Positions 35,006 to 47,185 of a DNA stretch of 64,000 nt are shown piece by piece. The DNA is from Metallyticus violacea (lineage: Eukaryota > Arthropoda > Insecta > Mantodea > Metallyticidae), in contig CM060831.1 of assembly GCA_030762175.1 (NCBI GenBank), positions 78,374,501 through 78,438,500 on the forward strand. Reading direction: 5' to 3'. Each line of letters begins with the position of its first letter. The first letter of the stretch is position 1. Under the pieces are notes generated by a model. It saw only the letters and a program-made list of their open reading frames with translations. It was not told the DNA's origin and did no database searches. Position numbers and translations under genes: made by a program.

Positions 35006-36960
35006 GTCTTTGAAATTGAATTTAATTTTATTATAGTAAACAGCAATGCAAACCGTTTTCTGAATGTTATTACAGATTGCTCTTACAAATACAATTCTCA
35101 CACACATATTCGATTAATATTTCACATTGGTGTCTTCAAGACAATGATTTTGTCAAATATAAAGCATATGTTATCGTTATAAATACAGTTTATGTGCTGA
35201 GTTAATTTGCACTTTTATTTTGAAACAATAAAAAATTAAACGCTAGAGCACTTTTTAACTTTCGGTTTTCAGGAATACCCCATTCCTAAAGGTCGGATTT
35301 TCCTAATTTTCAGCTACTATTTTTCTTATTTTATTTAAATGGCACAAGCCGAATTTTGTTGTTTTAAAGGAAATATTTTTATCGCTAGAGCGATTTTAAA
35401 ATGCTGGATTTCAGGTGGAACCCACCCCCCTCCTAGCAAAGATATTTCACTGATTTTCAGAAAATATAATATAAACTTTTCCTATTTTATTTCAATGCCA
35501 TATATTTAGTTTCTATGAGAAAAAGCAAAAAATTGCGAAAGCTACGGCGATTTTTAAAATTTGGGTTTCAGGTAACCCAATAATAATTTTTTCACTTGTT
35601 TTCATAAAGTATTTTCTTATTTTCTTACAATGGCATATACTTAGTTTCCTTTAAAAAAAATATGAAATTGCGGCCGCTAGAGTGACTTTAAAATTTCACT
35701 TTCACTCCCACTCTTTAATTTTCGGTTTACAGCTATATTCCCCACCTTTCTAATGGCCCGATTTCTCTTATTGTTCAGGAACTATTCTTTATATCTTATT
35801 AAATGATATATACCAAATTTTGTTTTTGAAAAAAAATAAAACAAAGATTGATGTCACTAGAGCGATTTTTAAATTTTGAACTTCAGGTAAACCCCTACTC
35901 CTAATTACCCGATTTCCCTGATTTTCATTAAATATTTTTATTATTTTATTTAAATGGTATATATTGAGTTTCGTTACGAAAATGCAAATATTCGTGCCGC
36001 TAGAAAGATTTTTAAATGTTGGGTTTCAGGTAAACCCCCATTTCTAATAAACTGATCTCACCGATTTTCAAAAAAATATTTTTATTATTTTGTTTCAATG
36101 GCATACACCGAATTTCCTTTAATTTTTTCTTTAAAATTGCGTCCTCTAAAGCGATTTTTAAATTTCATTTTTAACTCCCGCTCATTTTTCCTGTATATTC
36201 CCATTTCCCGTAAGGGGGGGGGGCGGTCTGACCGTTGCTCTTCAGATGCTCCAGGTGCGGGTTCTGCGGACCCTGAGTGCCCGTGGTACCTCTGACGTAC
36301 TAGAGGGAGCCGGGCCGGACTTGATTTCGAGCCCCTCCCGGAAGGGAGTTGTCCGGATTGGGTTGAACTCGGCTTGGCAGTGGACCCGTCACTCGCGGGG
36401 AATTGAGGACCTACGATGGCGGCGTGTCCCAGGGGAGTGCCTAAGGCGTGTACCCTGGGGGCCGGTGCGCCGGAATCGCTGTTGTTGGTAGGGAGGGTGG
36501 TGGCTACCTTAATGCTGGGGTGACTTATCTCTTAAATACGAGGAGGTCTAAGCTAGTATGACCTATCCACCAGTGAGAATCTGGAAGCTAAGGGAACTTA
36601 GCGCGCCTGGGCTAAGCAATCATCTGCAGCCGAATGGCGGGTCGGTTTAGGAAACAAGGTACCGTCCTAATGCAAAAACCCACGGGTGGCACAGACCTCT
36701 GTGTTGCACCCCTGGACCCAGGGCTTAGTAAACCCGACGCAACCTGTATATCCCCATTCCTAATGACCCGATTGCTCCGATTTTCAGAAACTATTTTTAA
36801 TGATTTATTTTAATGAAATATACCGAGTTTTGTTGCGGTCGCTTCCCCCCCCCCCTTCTTTAGGTCTACGAACTCGACGAATCACTTGAGTTTCGTTGAG
36901 AAAAAACAAATTGCGACCGCTACTAGAGCGCGCGCTCATGCACGCACACACACAAATATA
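35006..36960 (+). mobile_element. Foldback-like arm with long monomer array
   Basis: It begins with the inner left-arm sequence (GAAATTGAATTTAATTTTAT, TTTTCTGAATGTTATTACAG) and then carries about seven copies of the 140-150 bp monomer from about 35245 to 36170. A GC-rich insertion interrupts it (36207-36741), and the last units end at about 36960 in CACACA/TATA sequence. That matches the inner end of the right arm at 16600-16640. Confidence 0.72.
36207..36741. mobile_element. GC-rich insertion with target-site duplication, family unknown
   Basis: The monomer array is interrupted by about 530 bp of G+C-rich DNA bounded by CCTGTATATTCCCATTTCC on the left (from 36190) and CCTGTATATCCCCATTCC on the right (from 36743). 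This is a near-exact duplication of about 17 bp. The left edge starts at a G10 run (36214-36223). There is no long open frame, no terminal inverted repeat and no A tail. It may be the 5' untranslated part of a non-LTR retrotransposon or an unusual SINE. Confidence 0.65.
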
Positions 36961-36964
36961 TACG

Positions 36965-39900
36965 TAATCCCTGGAATTTGCTAAAAGAATGAAGTGTGTC
37001 TTCACTGTTAGGCGAGAACCTTTAAACTATTTTTGGTGGAGTTAATTAAGGGGAGATTTCGCAATTCCTTTAGGTATGAACTGGGAACAAGGGATTAAGC
37101 GATATTTTCCAGAATGAGCATTTTGATAAGCCTGCCCAGCTTAACATAACATCTCCAGTTGGAAATCAGTGAGGAGAATTGGCTTGTTCGGTTTTAAATT
37201 TTTAGCCACGAATAAAATTTTTCACTATAATTGTAATCTTCTAGGAAAAATATATACTATATGTTACATGTCCTATACACTTAATATTACCTCACACAAT
37301 GCTTAATGAAATAAAATTATCTCATTACGATAGGGTTCAGCAACAGATCTGTTCGAATTTTTAATATAAATTTATCTAATGCTCAAAATCATATTACAGA
37401 ACTCTAAAACAGGTGTATTGGGACTTTTTTAAAATAAAATTTTCTTTAACATATTATGATAGCTCATTATATATATTTAACATATCTGTTACAATCTTTG
37501 TGCTACGATGCTGATTTTCCCTCTTTCTTACAGTTCAGTTAAAAAAGGGGCGCAATATGCCTTAACGTTTCCAATAAATTATTCAACAAAAATGCCATAA
37601 CAATAAGCTGTTTAAAAGTATTCAAATGCAAGTCTATGTAAACAATATTAACATTTTTGTGATGTACTAATGTTGTTACATTTTTATTTTATAGCATTTA
37701 GATGGATATTTATTAATTTATCGAATGATCCAGCAGCAACAAAGTCTCATCTAATGACGCGTTATGATCGTTTTCAACTAAGATAATAAATATTGTACAA
37801 CATAAACCGACTTTAATTAAAAAATTAAAGTAAAGGAACATTACACTTTCAGCAAATGTTGGCAATTTTACATAAAATATGAAACATAGATATTGAAATA
37901 TATTTTACAAATTAATTATAAAGATTCCTAGGGAAAAGCAAGGTGAGTCAAGTTTTAGACATTTTTCACTGCAGTCAATGAAACGAAAATTATTTATTTA
38001 TTGTAATTTATTTACGGAGAACTTACACGTACCTATTTATTTTGAATGAACTAACTGTAAATAAATATAAACACAATAAAATAATAAATTGTACTTAAAA
38101 AGCCACTTTTTGCAGGGCAATTACACTTAAATATAACTGGTTTATCTTTATAGTTACGTTATTTTTCAGTTTTTCTTCCTCTGGAGTGCCTCTTTATTCC
38201 GTAAACCAATAAGATTAAAATTGGAAATGAACATGAAATATTCGCGTCACAGCCGCCCCGAAACCCCAAATATTGCGCTTTCGGGTTGACGCTCAATCAG
38301 CGGAGCTACCGTGTCCTACCTCTTTCATGTGGTTTACCCTGACCCTGGCTGAATTCAAGTTTTATTCCATTTCTATTCCCACAAGATAGATTAAAGCAGA
38401 AATACCTATGCATTACAATTAATTTTCATGGTTTATACGAGTACATTCTTCATTTCTAACTAATCCAATTTAAAATTAACTATATTTAGTTTATTATTTA
38501 GCCCAGATTTTATTTGTAGTTTATTAATGGCTAGTGCGACTGTAAATTTGTTCTCTGAATACATAGCTTATATCTTGATTAGGCACATAAATCACATAAG
38601 AATTTCAACAATCGTGAATGCAATTTTTCTGAAAACTATTTTAAATTTTGTTTCTCTATGGTAGCCCTCGATATCTAATATTTATTACTTCTAAAAGAAT
38701 AAGCGCAACTTGTGCCATCTATTATCAGCGAATAGCGCTACTTACAAACTTAGTTCTATGACGTTCTGTATGAGTTGTGAGCGCTCGTTACGTCCTGCCC
38801 ACTGTTGATGTAGGTTGCTTTATAAGCCCCGCCATCTATGAACGGATGCTTGTAGCTTTTAGAGACGTACCCGATGATTGTTCTGTCCTATTTCCCGCTT
38901 TCTATTTCGCATGTGTCTGCTCAAGCGCCCCACTTTCGAAGTAGACGACACAGACCAGAAACACGAGTTGACAGACTTTTTTTATATTAATTTTCGATTC
39001 CATCGCTACCTGAAGGCTATAAATATCACAGTAAAGTATTCTATTATCATTAGTCTGGGGAAATAGTCGAAATCGTTCTTTGAGTGATTGGTTCAACTGG
39101 AAGGCATGTTTTTGCAGTGGCGCCTAAACAGCTGACTGTCACGGTAATTTCAATGCGCGTATAAACAAACAACCTGCGAGCAGCTCCAACAGCGCTGGGT
39201 AAGTGCTTTGCAATATACATGCTCTTATTTATAGCGAGAGCTGCAGCAGGTGAAACTTAAAGGACCAGCAGTAGAGATTATGAGTTTTGTTTAGATTGGT
39301 TTTGTGGCCTATGCTGAGGTTTTGGAGCAATTTATTTAATTTTATTCCATTCTTATTCATTAACTATTTGTCTTTTATAATTTGCATCTTATACTTGATA
39401 TATGTTTACACCAAAACGTTATTATATGTCTGCTTTATCCTTATTCCCCTGCTGTTTTGTTTATTTCACTTTGAAGTAGAACAAATGGCACGCTTTTATA
39501 ATTAATAATCTATTTATATAATGCTTATGTTCATGTAGTATTAAGATTTACAAAACTAGCCTAACTTGTGTTCAAAGGACACAACTACTTTACTTTAAGA
39601 TTAGTTTTGAGATACACGACAAATAAATTTTCCCATTAACATAAATAACTAATGAACCACAAAAATGATTTTAATCATCGGAATAAGAAACATTGCTTTC
39701 TAGATCAAGTATTCGGTAATTAGTTTTACACTTTTATAATTTCACAGGCATTAATACATTTTGGGGAATATATCTCTTTACTATCACAATAGCTATTGAC
39801 AATCTGATGAGTAATTCTAGACTTGCAGCATTAACTCGATGTATGCTAACATTCGCAGACAATTAAATCCCCACCAAGAGTGATCCTATGTTAGAAATTG

Positions 39901-41550
39901 AGCATTTCCTTGAGTAAGCACAGACCGGAAAAGCTGAAAAGCATCTGGAGGCATTCGCCCTACCAATCAAGTTACGTTACAGCCTTACAAATCTAAATAA
40001 ACACTCCATAATGCCTTAAAAATATGGTAAATGCCAGCACAGAGCCACCCAGTCTGACAGCAGTGTTTGTATTCCAGTGGAAGAGTTCAGTATGATTAGC
40101 ACTTACACTGCAGGTCAAAAGTTTCCAGATACCTGTAAAAATGACACAGCTTGGTGTTTGGCGTTAATGACTGCTCTTATTTATAGTTAAAAAGGCATAT
40201 TTAAGGCATAAACATGTAAACAGATACTCTAACACCTGCTGGAATGGTAGACATTAGGCAAGCTTTGTTCTGTAGTGCAATACATTTACAGATAATTTCA
40301 CTACCTGAACCCTGTGGCATGTGCCTTCACGAAAACGAGTGCTGTGTTGCTCCTTTTAACTTCATGCACAAGATAAAGTGGCAAAATATAGCAAGTATTA
40401 AACAAATCCACCATATATGTATCTTAGATGTTTCTAATAAGTTGTAACTATCAACAAACAGTTCTTAACCTCATTGGTCCTCTTCCTCGCTCTCCCCAAC
40501 GCTGATGACGAACCGATTTCTATTTGGCGTGGTGGTGTTTATGTTGCAATATTCGCGCTCTTTTTTCATTGTGTGCTGCATACAAGGCGACCACAATTCA
40601 GCACCTATTACAGCTAGCTACCCCTTACCTAAGCACCTCGCACATACTTGCACTAAGACTCAAGTGTTGCGATGTTCCGTCAGTGAAATGTCCCTTTCAA
40701 ATGCTGTAAAAATCCCTCCACTATTTCAAAATTCACTACGTTCGTCTTCAAGGCCATTTATACGTCCCTCCTCTTTGTCTAGTAAAGAGATGGGTACCTC
40801 CTTGGGAAGGACCTAACAATGTATATCATTGTTATTGTTGATGAAATTATTATTACACAATTTATTAGTATTACTTATCCATATTAATAAAATTTAGTAA
40901 TATACTACCTTACTTCCTACTGGTACTGTCGTCCTCCCCAAACCCCTCTTCAGCTACTAGAAAACTGGCAATTTATTTCTCTTGTGTTTCCTTCTTGTAC
41001 ATTAAACAATGACAACATGTCTTCAGTGACAACAGCAAGTTTTCTTCATGTTACGCACATCTAATTTTATACGCAGGAGAGACGCAACAGTTTCTGCATG
41101 CAATCTATTTCTCTTTTTTGTTTTTATGTTGCTGACAGTATCAGAGTGTGGCAGTAACAAGCAAATTCGAACAACTGCCAATATTTTTAAAATGGAATTA
41201 TGAATTGAAATTTTCGCAGTCTTCAATTTTTCTCCAAAATTCAGAATTTCAGAATTCCTCCCATTTTCAGAATTGCCCTGTGAAATAATTAGGTAAATAA
41301 TGTTAATAACATGTAAATCAGTTTTATACATTTTCTAAAAATCTCTGCCTTCCTTCGATTTTGGCAATCAAATTCCTAAATCCCTTTCGAAATACAATAT
41401 CCCTATCCCAGAAATTTAACCCTCAACATCGTATCACTGCTAAGACTTAACCATAGCCGAAGATGCGTTCTGGGAAAAATTACACCTACTTTTCACGACG
41501 GCAGCGGAAAAAAGCGTTCTTAGCCGAAGGCAATGTCAGATATAGGCCAA
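36965..41550. other. No recognised gene
   Basis: AT-rich. A tRNA-like remnant (minus strand, TAGCTCCGCTGATTGAGCG near 38315) suggests a worn SINE. A less AT-rich block at 38700-39250 contains TTTATAAGCC (38819) but no supportable exon. Open frames at 40244-40816 lack splice context. Confidence 0.35.
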
Positions 41551-41564
41551 TAATCAGCCAATCC

Positions 41565-41700
41565 GTCAACTATTTGTGATAGCTCAGACGTACAGAGCGT
41601 AGTGGAAATGCAGGAGAGGATATTGAGTTTGAATTCTCACGATGTAAATAATTTTTTTACGATTTTTTCCCAGTTCTTTTGCGGATTTGACCCCCACCAT
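41565..41700 (+). mobile_element. tRNA-like SINE remnant
   Basis: GATAGCTCAGACGTACAGAG resembles an A box and GAGTTTGAATTCTCAC a B box, spaced as in tRNA genes. Single worn copy. Confidence 0.4.
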
Positions 41701-41883
41701 TACACATATCCATATACGAGTTAGTGATAATGACATCTTTTAATGCCAGAATCGATTTGATTTACTATCAATTTATATTTACGAAAAGGAGACGAGCGTA
41801 GGCCGTCAGGCCGTAGTCAGCCTCAGCAAACCACTGGGTCCACCGGTTTCTGGGATTTACTAGAGGTTAGGTTTAGGTTAGTG

Positions 41884-41932
41884 CGTGTGTATGTGTGCGT
41901 GCGTGCGTGTGTGTGTGTGTGTGTGCGCGCGC
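41884..41932 (+). repeat. (GT/GC)n microsatellite
   Basis: Interrupted GTGTGT and GCGTGCGT runs ending GCGCGCGC. Confidence 0.9.
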
Positions 41933-42009
41933 GAATTAATTGTGAAAGCCGATAGATGAAAAATAGAAGAGGCGCTATAACATTCGCAACTCCAAACTAA
42001 CACAAAAAA

Positions 42010-42830
42010 GACGAAGTTTCAGCTTAAGATGCATTCGGTTTTCTCCGCTGCCGATCGTGAAAAGCAGGCGTGACTTTCCCCAGGACGCATCTTCGTCTAT
42101 GGAAAAGTTGCACTAAGTGTTGCGTCACATTATTTTTTCTCGCATAAGTTTTGAGCCCAAACTGATTCACTCGGGTTAAACATGGTGGGAGTCTAAGCAC
42201 TTGGTGACCTTTAGATTTGGCAAGCTCATCAACTGGCAACTGTTTTGTTAGGTTCGCTGCTTTGAACCGGTTCAATATTACTGCTTTGGGCGATATGGGA
42301 TTAGACACAGGAACATTGTGATAGTTGATGTTATCTTTCACAGGAGAACGTAAGGTAGGAAATTTGACTATTTGTCTAGAGTGGTGAGATGTATTGTCTA
42401 ATACAATTATACATTGCCTGTCTTAGGTAGATTTGGGAGCAAGCGATTAGTAAACCAATTTTCAAAAACTTTAGCGTTTATATAATCGCTCTGGCGTCTC
42501 TTGGCAGACAGATATAAACTATTAGGGACCGTACCTTCACTTGCACCAACATGATGCGCTTTCCTCTGGACACTGGAGCTTTTAAAACACAGGCACATGT
42601 CCCAGCCCTTTTTATGACGCCATGCGTGTCGTACCACGTTCCATCCTATTGGGCATCCGTCTTCAGAGCGCAATTGTTTTAGGTATTCATATCTCCAACA
42701 AACGATTCTTGCTGATTCCATAATCACCCTTCTTTTGTGCAGTGTATGGTAATGAAACCTCACATTCTTCAAAAGTACCCATATATCTGTCTTCTCATAG
42801 GGAAAATTGCTAACACTTTTGAGACCAACT
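42010..42830 (-). pseudogene. DDE_3-type (Tc1/mariner superfamily) transposase relic
   Basis: Two minus-strand open frames in series, 42407-42772 and 42024-42341, in different frames. The first contains RIVCWRYEYLKQLR, GWDMCLCFKSSSVQRKAHHV, VPNSLYLSAKRRQSDY and KVFENWFTNRLLPNL. The second contains NYHNVPVSNPISPKAVI, VDELAKSKGHQVLRLPPC and YARKNNVTQHLVQLFH. This order fits transposases with a V/I-Y-x-D-E-T-W first motif, an N-A-x-Y-H-S second motif and a G-H-x-V-L-R-L-P-P-Y-H third motif. The first motif is lost here, near C-P-I-G-W. Ends not resolved. Confidence 0.7.
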
Positions 42831-42887
42831 AGCAGAACCTGAAGAGTTGGTTTACAGCCCTTGTCGTAAACACTATATATATATATA

Positions 42888-44196
42888 CGAGCGTTGGAAC
42901 TTAAATAGTGGCAACTATTTATTTACAACCGATACAAAAGAGTTACTTGTTAGCAACCTTTACTGTCCTTCAATGTAGTCACCAGCGTTGTGTATAACTC
43001 ATTGCCAGCGATGTGAAGTCCTAGTATATCTATAGCAGAGCCTGTTCTCTTGATGGTGCAGATGGAGCGGTCTACTGCCTGTCGAATCTCTGGAACACTT
43101 CTGAAGCGAATATCACGAAGTGGTTCCTTCATCTTTGGAATCAAATCAAAGTCACAAGGACTTAAGTCCGGGGAGTATGGTGGATGGTACAGTACTTCCC
43201 AGCCCCATCGACCGAACAAATCAGCCACAGCTTGCGCTGTATGCGCCCGAGCATTGTCGTGCAAAATGATGAGTGGATTCTGCAGAAAGTGTTGCCGCTT
43301 CTTTCTCAAAGCTGGTCGCAGGTGGTGCTCCAAAAACGAACAGTAATACTCAGAAATGACGGTCTGCCATGGAGGAATGTAATGCGTTAGGATAACACCA
43401 TCACAGTCGTACACGAGAATCACCATAACTTTCACCGTATTGGGGCTCTGGCGAACTTTCGACTTTCGTGGTGACCCATATTGACGCCATTCGTTCGATT
43501 GGCGTTTCAGTTTTAGCTCATACGTTTTTTGGCCCATGTCTCATCCAGGGTTATGATACGGCGTAAGAAAGTCGCTCCTTCGCGCTCATAGCGCTCCAAG
43601 TGCGTCGTAACGCAACCATTTCTCCATTTCCGTCAAATCATGCGGAACCCATCGTGATGCAATTTTTCGCATGCCCAGGCGTTCCTTCAGGATGTGAAGC
43701 ACAGTCGTATGCGCTAATCCGGTTTCTTGGGCGAGCTCACGAATCGTCTGGCGTCGATCACTGTCCAGTAACGCGGGAAGAGCATGCACTTCTTCACTGA
43801 CGCTCGTAGGACGACCTGCCCGATGAATGTCTGCCACAGTTTGCCGACCATCTTTGAAGGCTGTTTCCCAACGTGCCACTGTTCTGTAAGCAAATGCAAG
43901 TTCCCCGCAAGCCTCTTTATGACACTGTCGTGCTGTACGACCTCTGGCACATTCAATCTTGATCCAACTCCATTGTTCCTGTTTCGAAAACATAGTGACA
44001 ACAGTATGTTAGACTGCTAGCTCACAAGTGACTGTGTTTCTCTCGATGGTGCGCACGCAGGTGATGTGGGAAGGGAGATTTCATTTGCTCTGAGAAAAGA
44101 TAGGTATGTAAACAACGTGTGCTATCAGCGACAATATTAGATTCCGTTGCATAGCGTCTCACAGCAGTGTTACCACTATTTAAGTTCCAACCCTCG
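42888..44196 (-). mobile_element. Mariner element, full length (1,309 bp)
   Basis: The terminal inverted repeats CGAG(C/G)GTTGGAACTTAAAT (then AGTGG) are intact and flanked by TA on both sides (42886-42887; 44197-44198), the standard mariner target. Length is typical. One transposase gene fills the inside on the minus strand. Confidence 0.95.
42950..43993 (-). pseudogene. Mariner transposase, DD34D, inactivated by compensating frameshifts
   Basis: ATG at 43993 gives an N-terminal DNA-binding half with two helix-turn-helix regions (C-H-K-E-A-C-G-E ... Y-R-T-V-A-R-W and T-I-R-E-L-A-Q-E-T-G-L-A-H-T-T-V). After RYDAL near 43605 the frame is shifted by one base, and a stop appears at 43586-43588. 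The true frame continues out of phase as ERYEREGATFLRRI and TLDETWAKKRMS, carrying the first catalytic Asp. A second shift near 43520 restores the original frame at ELKRQSNEW. The C-terminal half is intact: HDNARAHTA (second Asp), then YSPDLSPCDFDL (third Asp) with 34 residues between. It ends with TAG-type stop at 42950. Expected length is about 347 residues. Confidence 0.92.
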
Positions 44197-44245
44197 TATA
44201 TTTCACGACGGTTCAGATCGCAAATAAAAACAAAAACTTTATTGT

Positions 44246-44249
<4 letters not shown>

Positions 44250-44304
<55 letters not shown>
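44250..44304 (+). repeat. (CT)n microsatellite
   Basis: About 27 CT units, 50 bp outside the right end of the mariner. Confidence 0.97.
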
Positions 44305-44309
<5 letters not shown>

Positions 44310-45010
44310 TATTCGAGGCATTTTGGGTCAGTTTTTGCACTGCCTTTCAAACCGTGAGCCTATTAAGTTTCAAAATTTTCACCGTCTCTGTAATCACTTC
44401 TTTACCTAATTTGTTTTTCAAAACATATTCGTGGGTGTTTTGCTTTGTTTATTTAAAGCACTTGTCACTTTAGCATTAATACTATGCAACAACGTATATA
44501 CTGTAACGTATTGTTACTGTAATAAGGAAAGTCACCGCAAACATTAGGAAGCAAAATTTAAGATATAATGCAATATGGAAGCTTAACATTCTCTTGCGGG
44601 CTTTTTGGCCGTGGTCTAGTGGTCAAATTATTTGTTTTGATGTACAAGACTACAGACTTAAAATATGGAAAACTGAAATTATTTCAACATGCCCATTTTA
44701 ATTCCTCTTCTTCTTTTTTTTTTTTTTTTTTTCCATTTTCTACACTAAATCTCAGAATGTTCCTCGAGTTGGCAACTCTGATGCATTTTCAACGCTTATA
44801 CACCTTACTTTGATCCCAGTTATATTTTGGGTACACAACACCTGTTGCAATTAGCAGCAACTACTCTCAGATCTTCATAAGTGTTCCATGATGCTCATAG
44901 TAAACAATTTTAAGACGTGTCTTAATTTTATCATACGTTTCTTTTAGGTAGACTAAAAGTATGCAATTGAAATAATGGCTTTTCCGTTATAGAAAACGAC
45001 TTAGGACTTG
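44310..45010. other. No recognised gene
   Basis: Contains a tRNA-like TGGCCGTGGTCTAGTGGTCA at about 44607, perhaps a SINE scrap, and a T18 run near 44714-44732. Confidence 0.4.
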
Positions 45011-45021
45011 CCTGAGAAGAA

Positions 45022-45276
45022 TCAATGAAGCTCTCCAGTCTGATGTGTTGACAGACTTGATATCATGACAAAAAGCCATGCATCATTTAAGTAAATTGCT
45101 TTTAAAGTCATTATTCCATATTCCGTGGTGACAAACTCGGGTATCATCTTGTAAAAGCTTCTTTCTCTCGGCCTTGAAGCAAGGAGTTCTGTTCTATCTT
45201 TTGACAGTGAAAGGTCCCTAATGAGTTCTTTTAAATCGTGATAATTAACCTTTGGAGGTCCTCTCTTCATGTACAT
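45022..45276 (-). pseudogene. Possible transposon-derived coding fragment
   Basis: An 84-codon open frame begins YMKRGPPKVNYHDLKELIRD and continues LSLSKDRTELLASR. The L-x-x-L-I-R-D-L-x-L-S-K-x-x-x-E-L-L-x-S-R pattern recalls a repetitive uncharacterised arthropod protein that I believe is transposon-borne. After about residue 40 the similarity is lost. No splice sites were identified. Confidence 0.4.
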
Positions 45277-45949
45277 TTAGAGTAGAAGAATAATGAGATA
45301 TGGGAACGCATACGCTTTCCCTTTATATGAAAAAACTCCAGTCTTCTTGAAAACTCTCTGTGGTAGCGCTAGATTATTTTCAATTATCTTTGCAACGTGA
45401 TGATTATTACAGGACGATGACGTGGTTATATACAGTTTGGAAGCTTAGTCTGTGTTTGAAATTCATTTACCTCCTTACATTGAACGAGCGTTTAAAATAG
45501 AGAAATACGAATTTCGTCTTAATAAAACATTTATACTTTTTGAAACTAAAGTGAAGGGAAGCCAGGCAAATCTGCACCTTCGCTGGAAATCGTGTATAAA
45601 TTAATCTGAGATGTTACCAAACGAGCACAAGCGACGTCCTGTTGACTCCCAAAATGATTGAAAAAATCCTCATGACACTGAATGATTGGAGACTGAATAT
45701 GTGACAATTTACTGAATCTGTGGGCATTTGTGGAGATTGGATGACGAGGTGGGTGCGTTCCAGAATGGTTAACCAAAAAAGAGTTGACACTTCGGCGCAG
45801 AATTTGGAGTTATTTAAGCGAATTTCGGAGACGATATGTGACAGTGGATTCACGAATAGCAGCCGAAACAGTGAGTTGCAACCGAAGGAATCTCTCCGGA
45901 GAAGGCACAAACAGCAGGAATGTTATAGCGAATGTTTGATTTATTTTTA

Positions 45950-46610
45950 TGCAATGGCCTATTTTAATTCATGTTCTTGAAAAGGGAAAAACCATAACCG
46001 GTGAATATTAAGCTGTGCTATTGGAGCAATTAAACAAAACGCTCAAGAAGGAAAATGCTCTGTTCCATAACGAGAATCGCCAGCGCACAGTCTGCGATTG
46101 CGACTTCAAAATTATTGAACTTAAGGAATGAAATCGTTTTTTCATTATCAGTCGCGGGTTCATACCCGGTCAGTGGATCTTTTAGGGCGTAAGTATGAGT
46201 TCCTTCGAAAGGGAAATAAAGACAGTGGTTCCGTGTCATAAATTTATGAACGTAAAAGACCTGAAGCCCCAAAAAGAGGCCTAGAGCAAACTTTATGGGC
46301 CATGTCACGCCCTGAATTGAATGGGGATGCTGATGACCAAAGATGTTAAAGAACGTCCTTAAACAAAATAAACCTTATCTACACTTTCCTCATCCTCTCT
46401 ACTCTCCGGATTTGGTTACCTCGGACTACTTCCTGTTCCCCAAATGAATAAAGATATTCGCGTCTGTAGCCGAAAACAAAGCATATTTTGCAGAAATCGC
46501 ATTTTATGAATGAGACAAAATTGGAGGAATACGTTTATAGATTTGAAAGGAGATTATATTGAGAAATGAGGCAATATTTTACATGAACTTATCGAACAGC
46601 CCTCATTATA
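45950..46610 (+). pseudogene. Mariner transposase relic (C-terminal half), split by SINE-B
   Basis: LEKGKTITGEY, then LLEQLNKTLKKENALFHNEN (near 45975-46070) and CDFKIIELK, are followed after the SINE by P-x-Y-S-P-D-L-V-T-S-D-Y-F-L-F-P-K-like sequence (46390-46445) and FIDLKGDYIEK (46535-46567). These are the central and C-terminal blocks of mariner transposases. One Asp of the triad is lost (H-N-E-N for H-D/Q-D-N). Confidence 0.72.
46149..46375 (+). mobile_element. SINE-B copy, head truncated, inside mariner relic
   Basis: Begins at the B box (CGCGGGTTCATACCCGG) and ends GAACGTCCTTAAACAAAATA. It lies between two parts of one decayed transposase frame, so it is the younger insertion. No clean duplication was found. 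Confidence 0.82.
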
Positions 46611-46789
46611 ATATTATGTAGAATACAGGAGGTATGTAAAGAAAACAGTGACAACACTGTCACCACGCTGTAAATGAACGTGCAAGTGCGTTGTTGTCCT
46701 TAGCATGTCTGGAGGAATGGCAAAGCTGTTCAATACACTCAGCATCATTAGTGCACTATCCATAGACGAACGAATACGAAGCTGTCGAG

Positions 46790-47185
46790 TAATGGTGTAA
46801 ATATGGACCGACCTAAAGTGAGCAGAGTGCATGGATTAAAATTGAGGTTAAAAGGTCTGCAAGAAACCTGTGGAAATGAAACTTTGTCATATCGAACGGT
46901 GGTCCTTGGGGAGCCAGGCTTTCGACAAGGACGCAAGATGTACCACGTTTAGGTAGTCTTGTGCTTGAAGCGCATTACGTTGATTTGATTCAATCACTGT
47001 TGGAGGTGGGTTGTTGATGGAGTTAACAGCAGAAGTCGGCACAAGTTGCATTACAATGTTGCATTAGGGCGCACCTTCTCAAACAAAACGAGAACGGCTT
47101 AGCTACAGATGTCCAGAATCTTCCAAGTGTGACAGCGGGTGATAAATGTGGCAGGGGATTACGTTGAAGGAATATAAACGTTTCC
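46790..47185 (+). pseudogene. Mariner relic with large internal deletion
   Basis: An N-terminal piece, LQETCGNETLSYRTVV followed by GFRQGRK (46855-46940), corresponds to the first helix-turn-helix of the mariner type seen at 42888-44196. A C-terminal piece, VINVAGDYVEGI then stop (near 47133-47170), corresponds to the end of the same kind of protein. The catalytic domain between them is missing. Confidence 0.6.

Noticed and set aside
36098..36491. GC-rich open frames as a host exon
   Set aside because: No splice sites frame them, they cross the boundary of an insertion with a target duplication, and the product has no conserved pattern.
40505..40816. 103-codon open frame as a secreted protein gene
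   Set aside because: The hydrophobic start could mimic a signal peptide, but there is no intron, promoter or polyadenylation context and no motif I recognise.
43050..43390. Plus-strand open frames in the mariner
   Set aside because: They are antisense shadows of the transposase.
44022..44409. Open frames with long Glu-Arg or Leu-Ser repeats
   Set aside because: They are translations of the CT microsatellite at 44250-44304.
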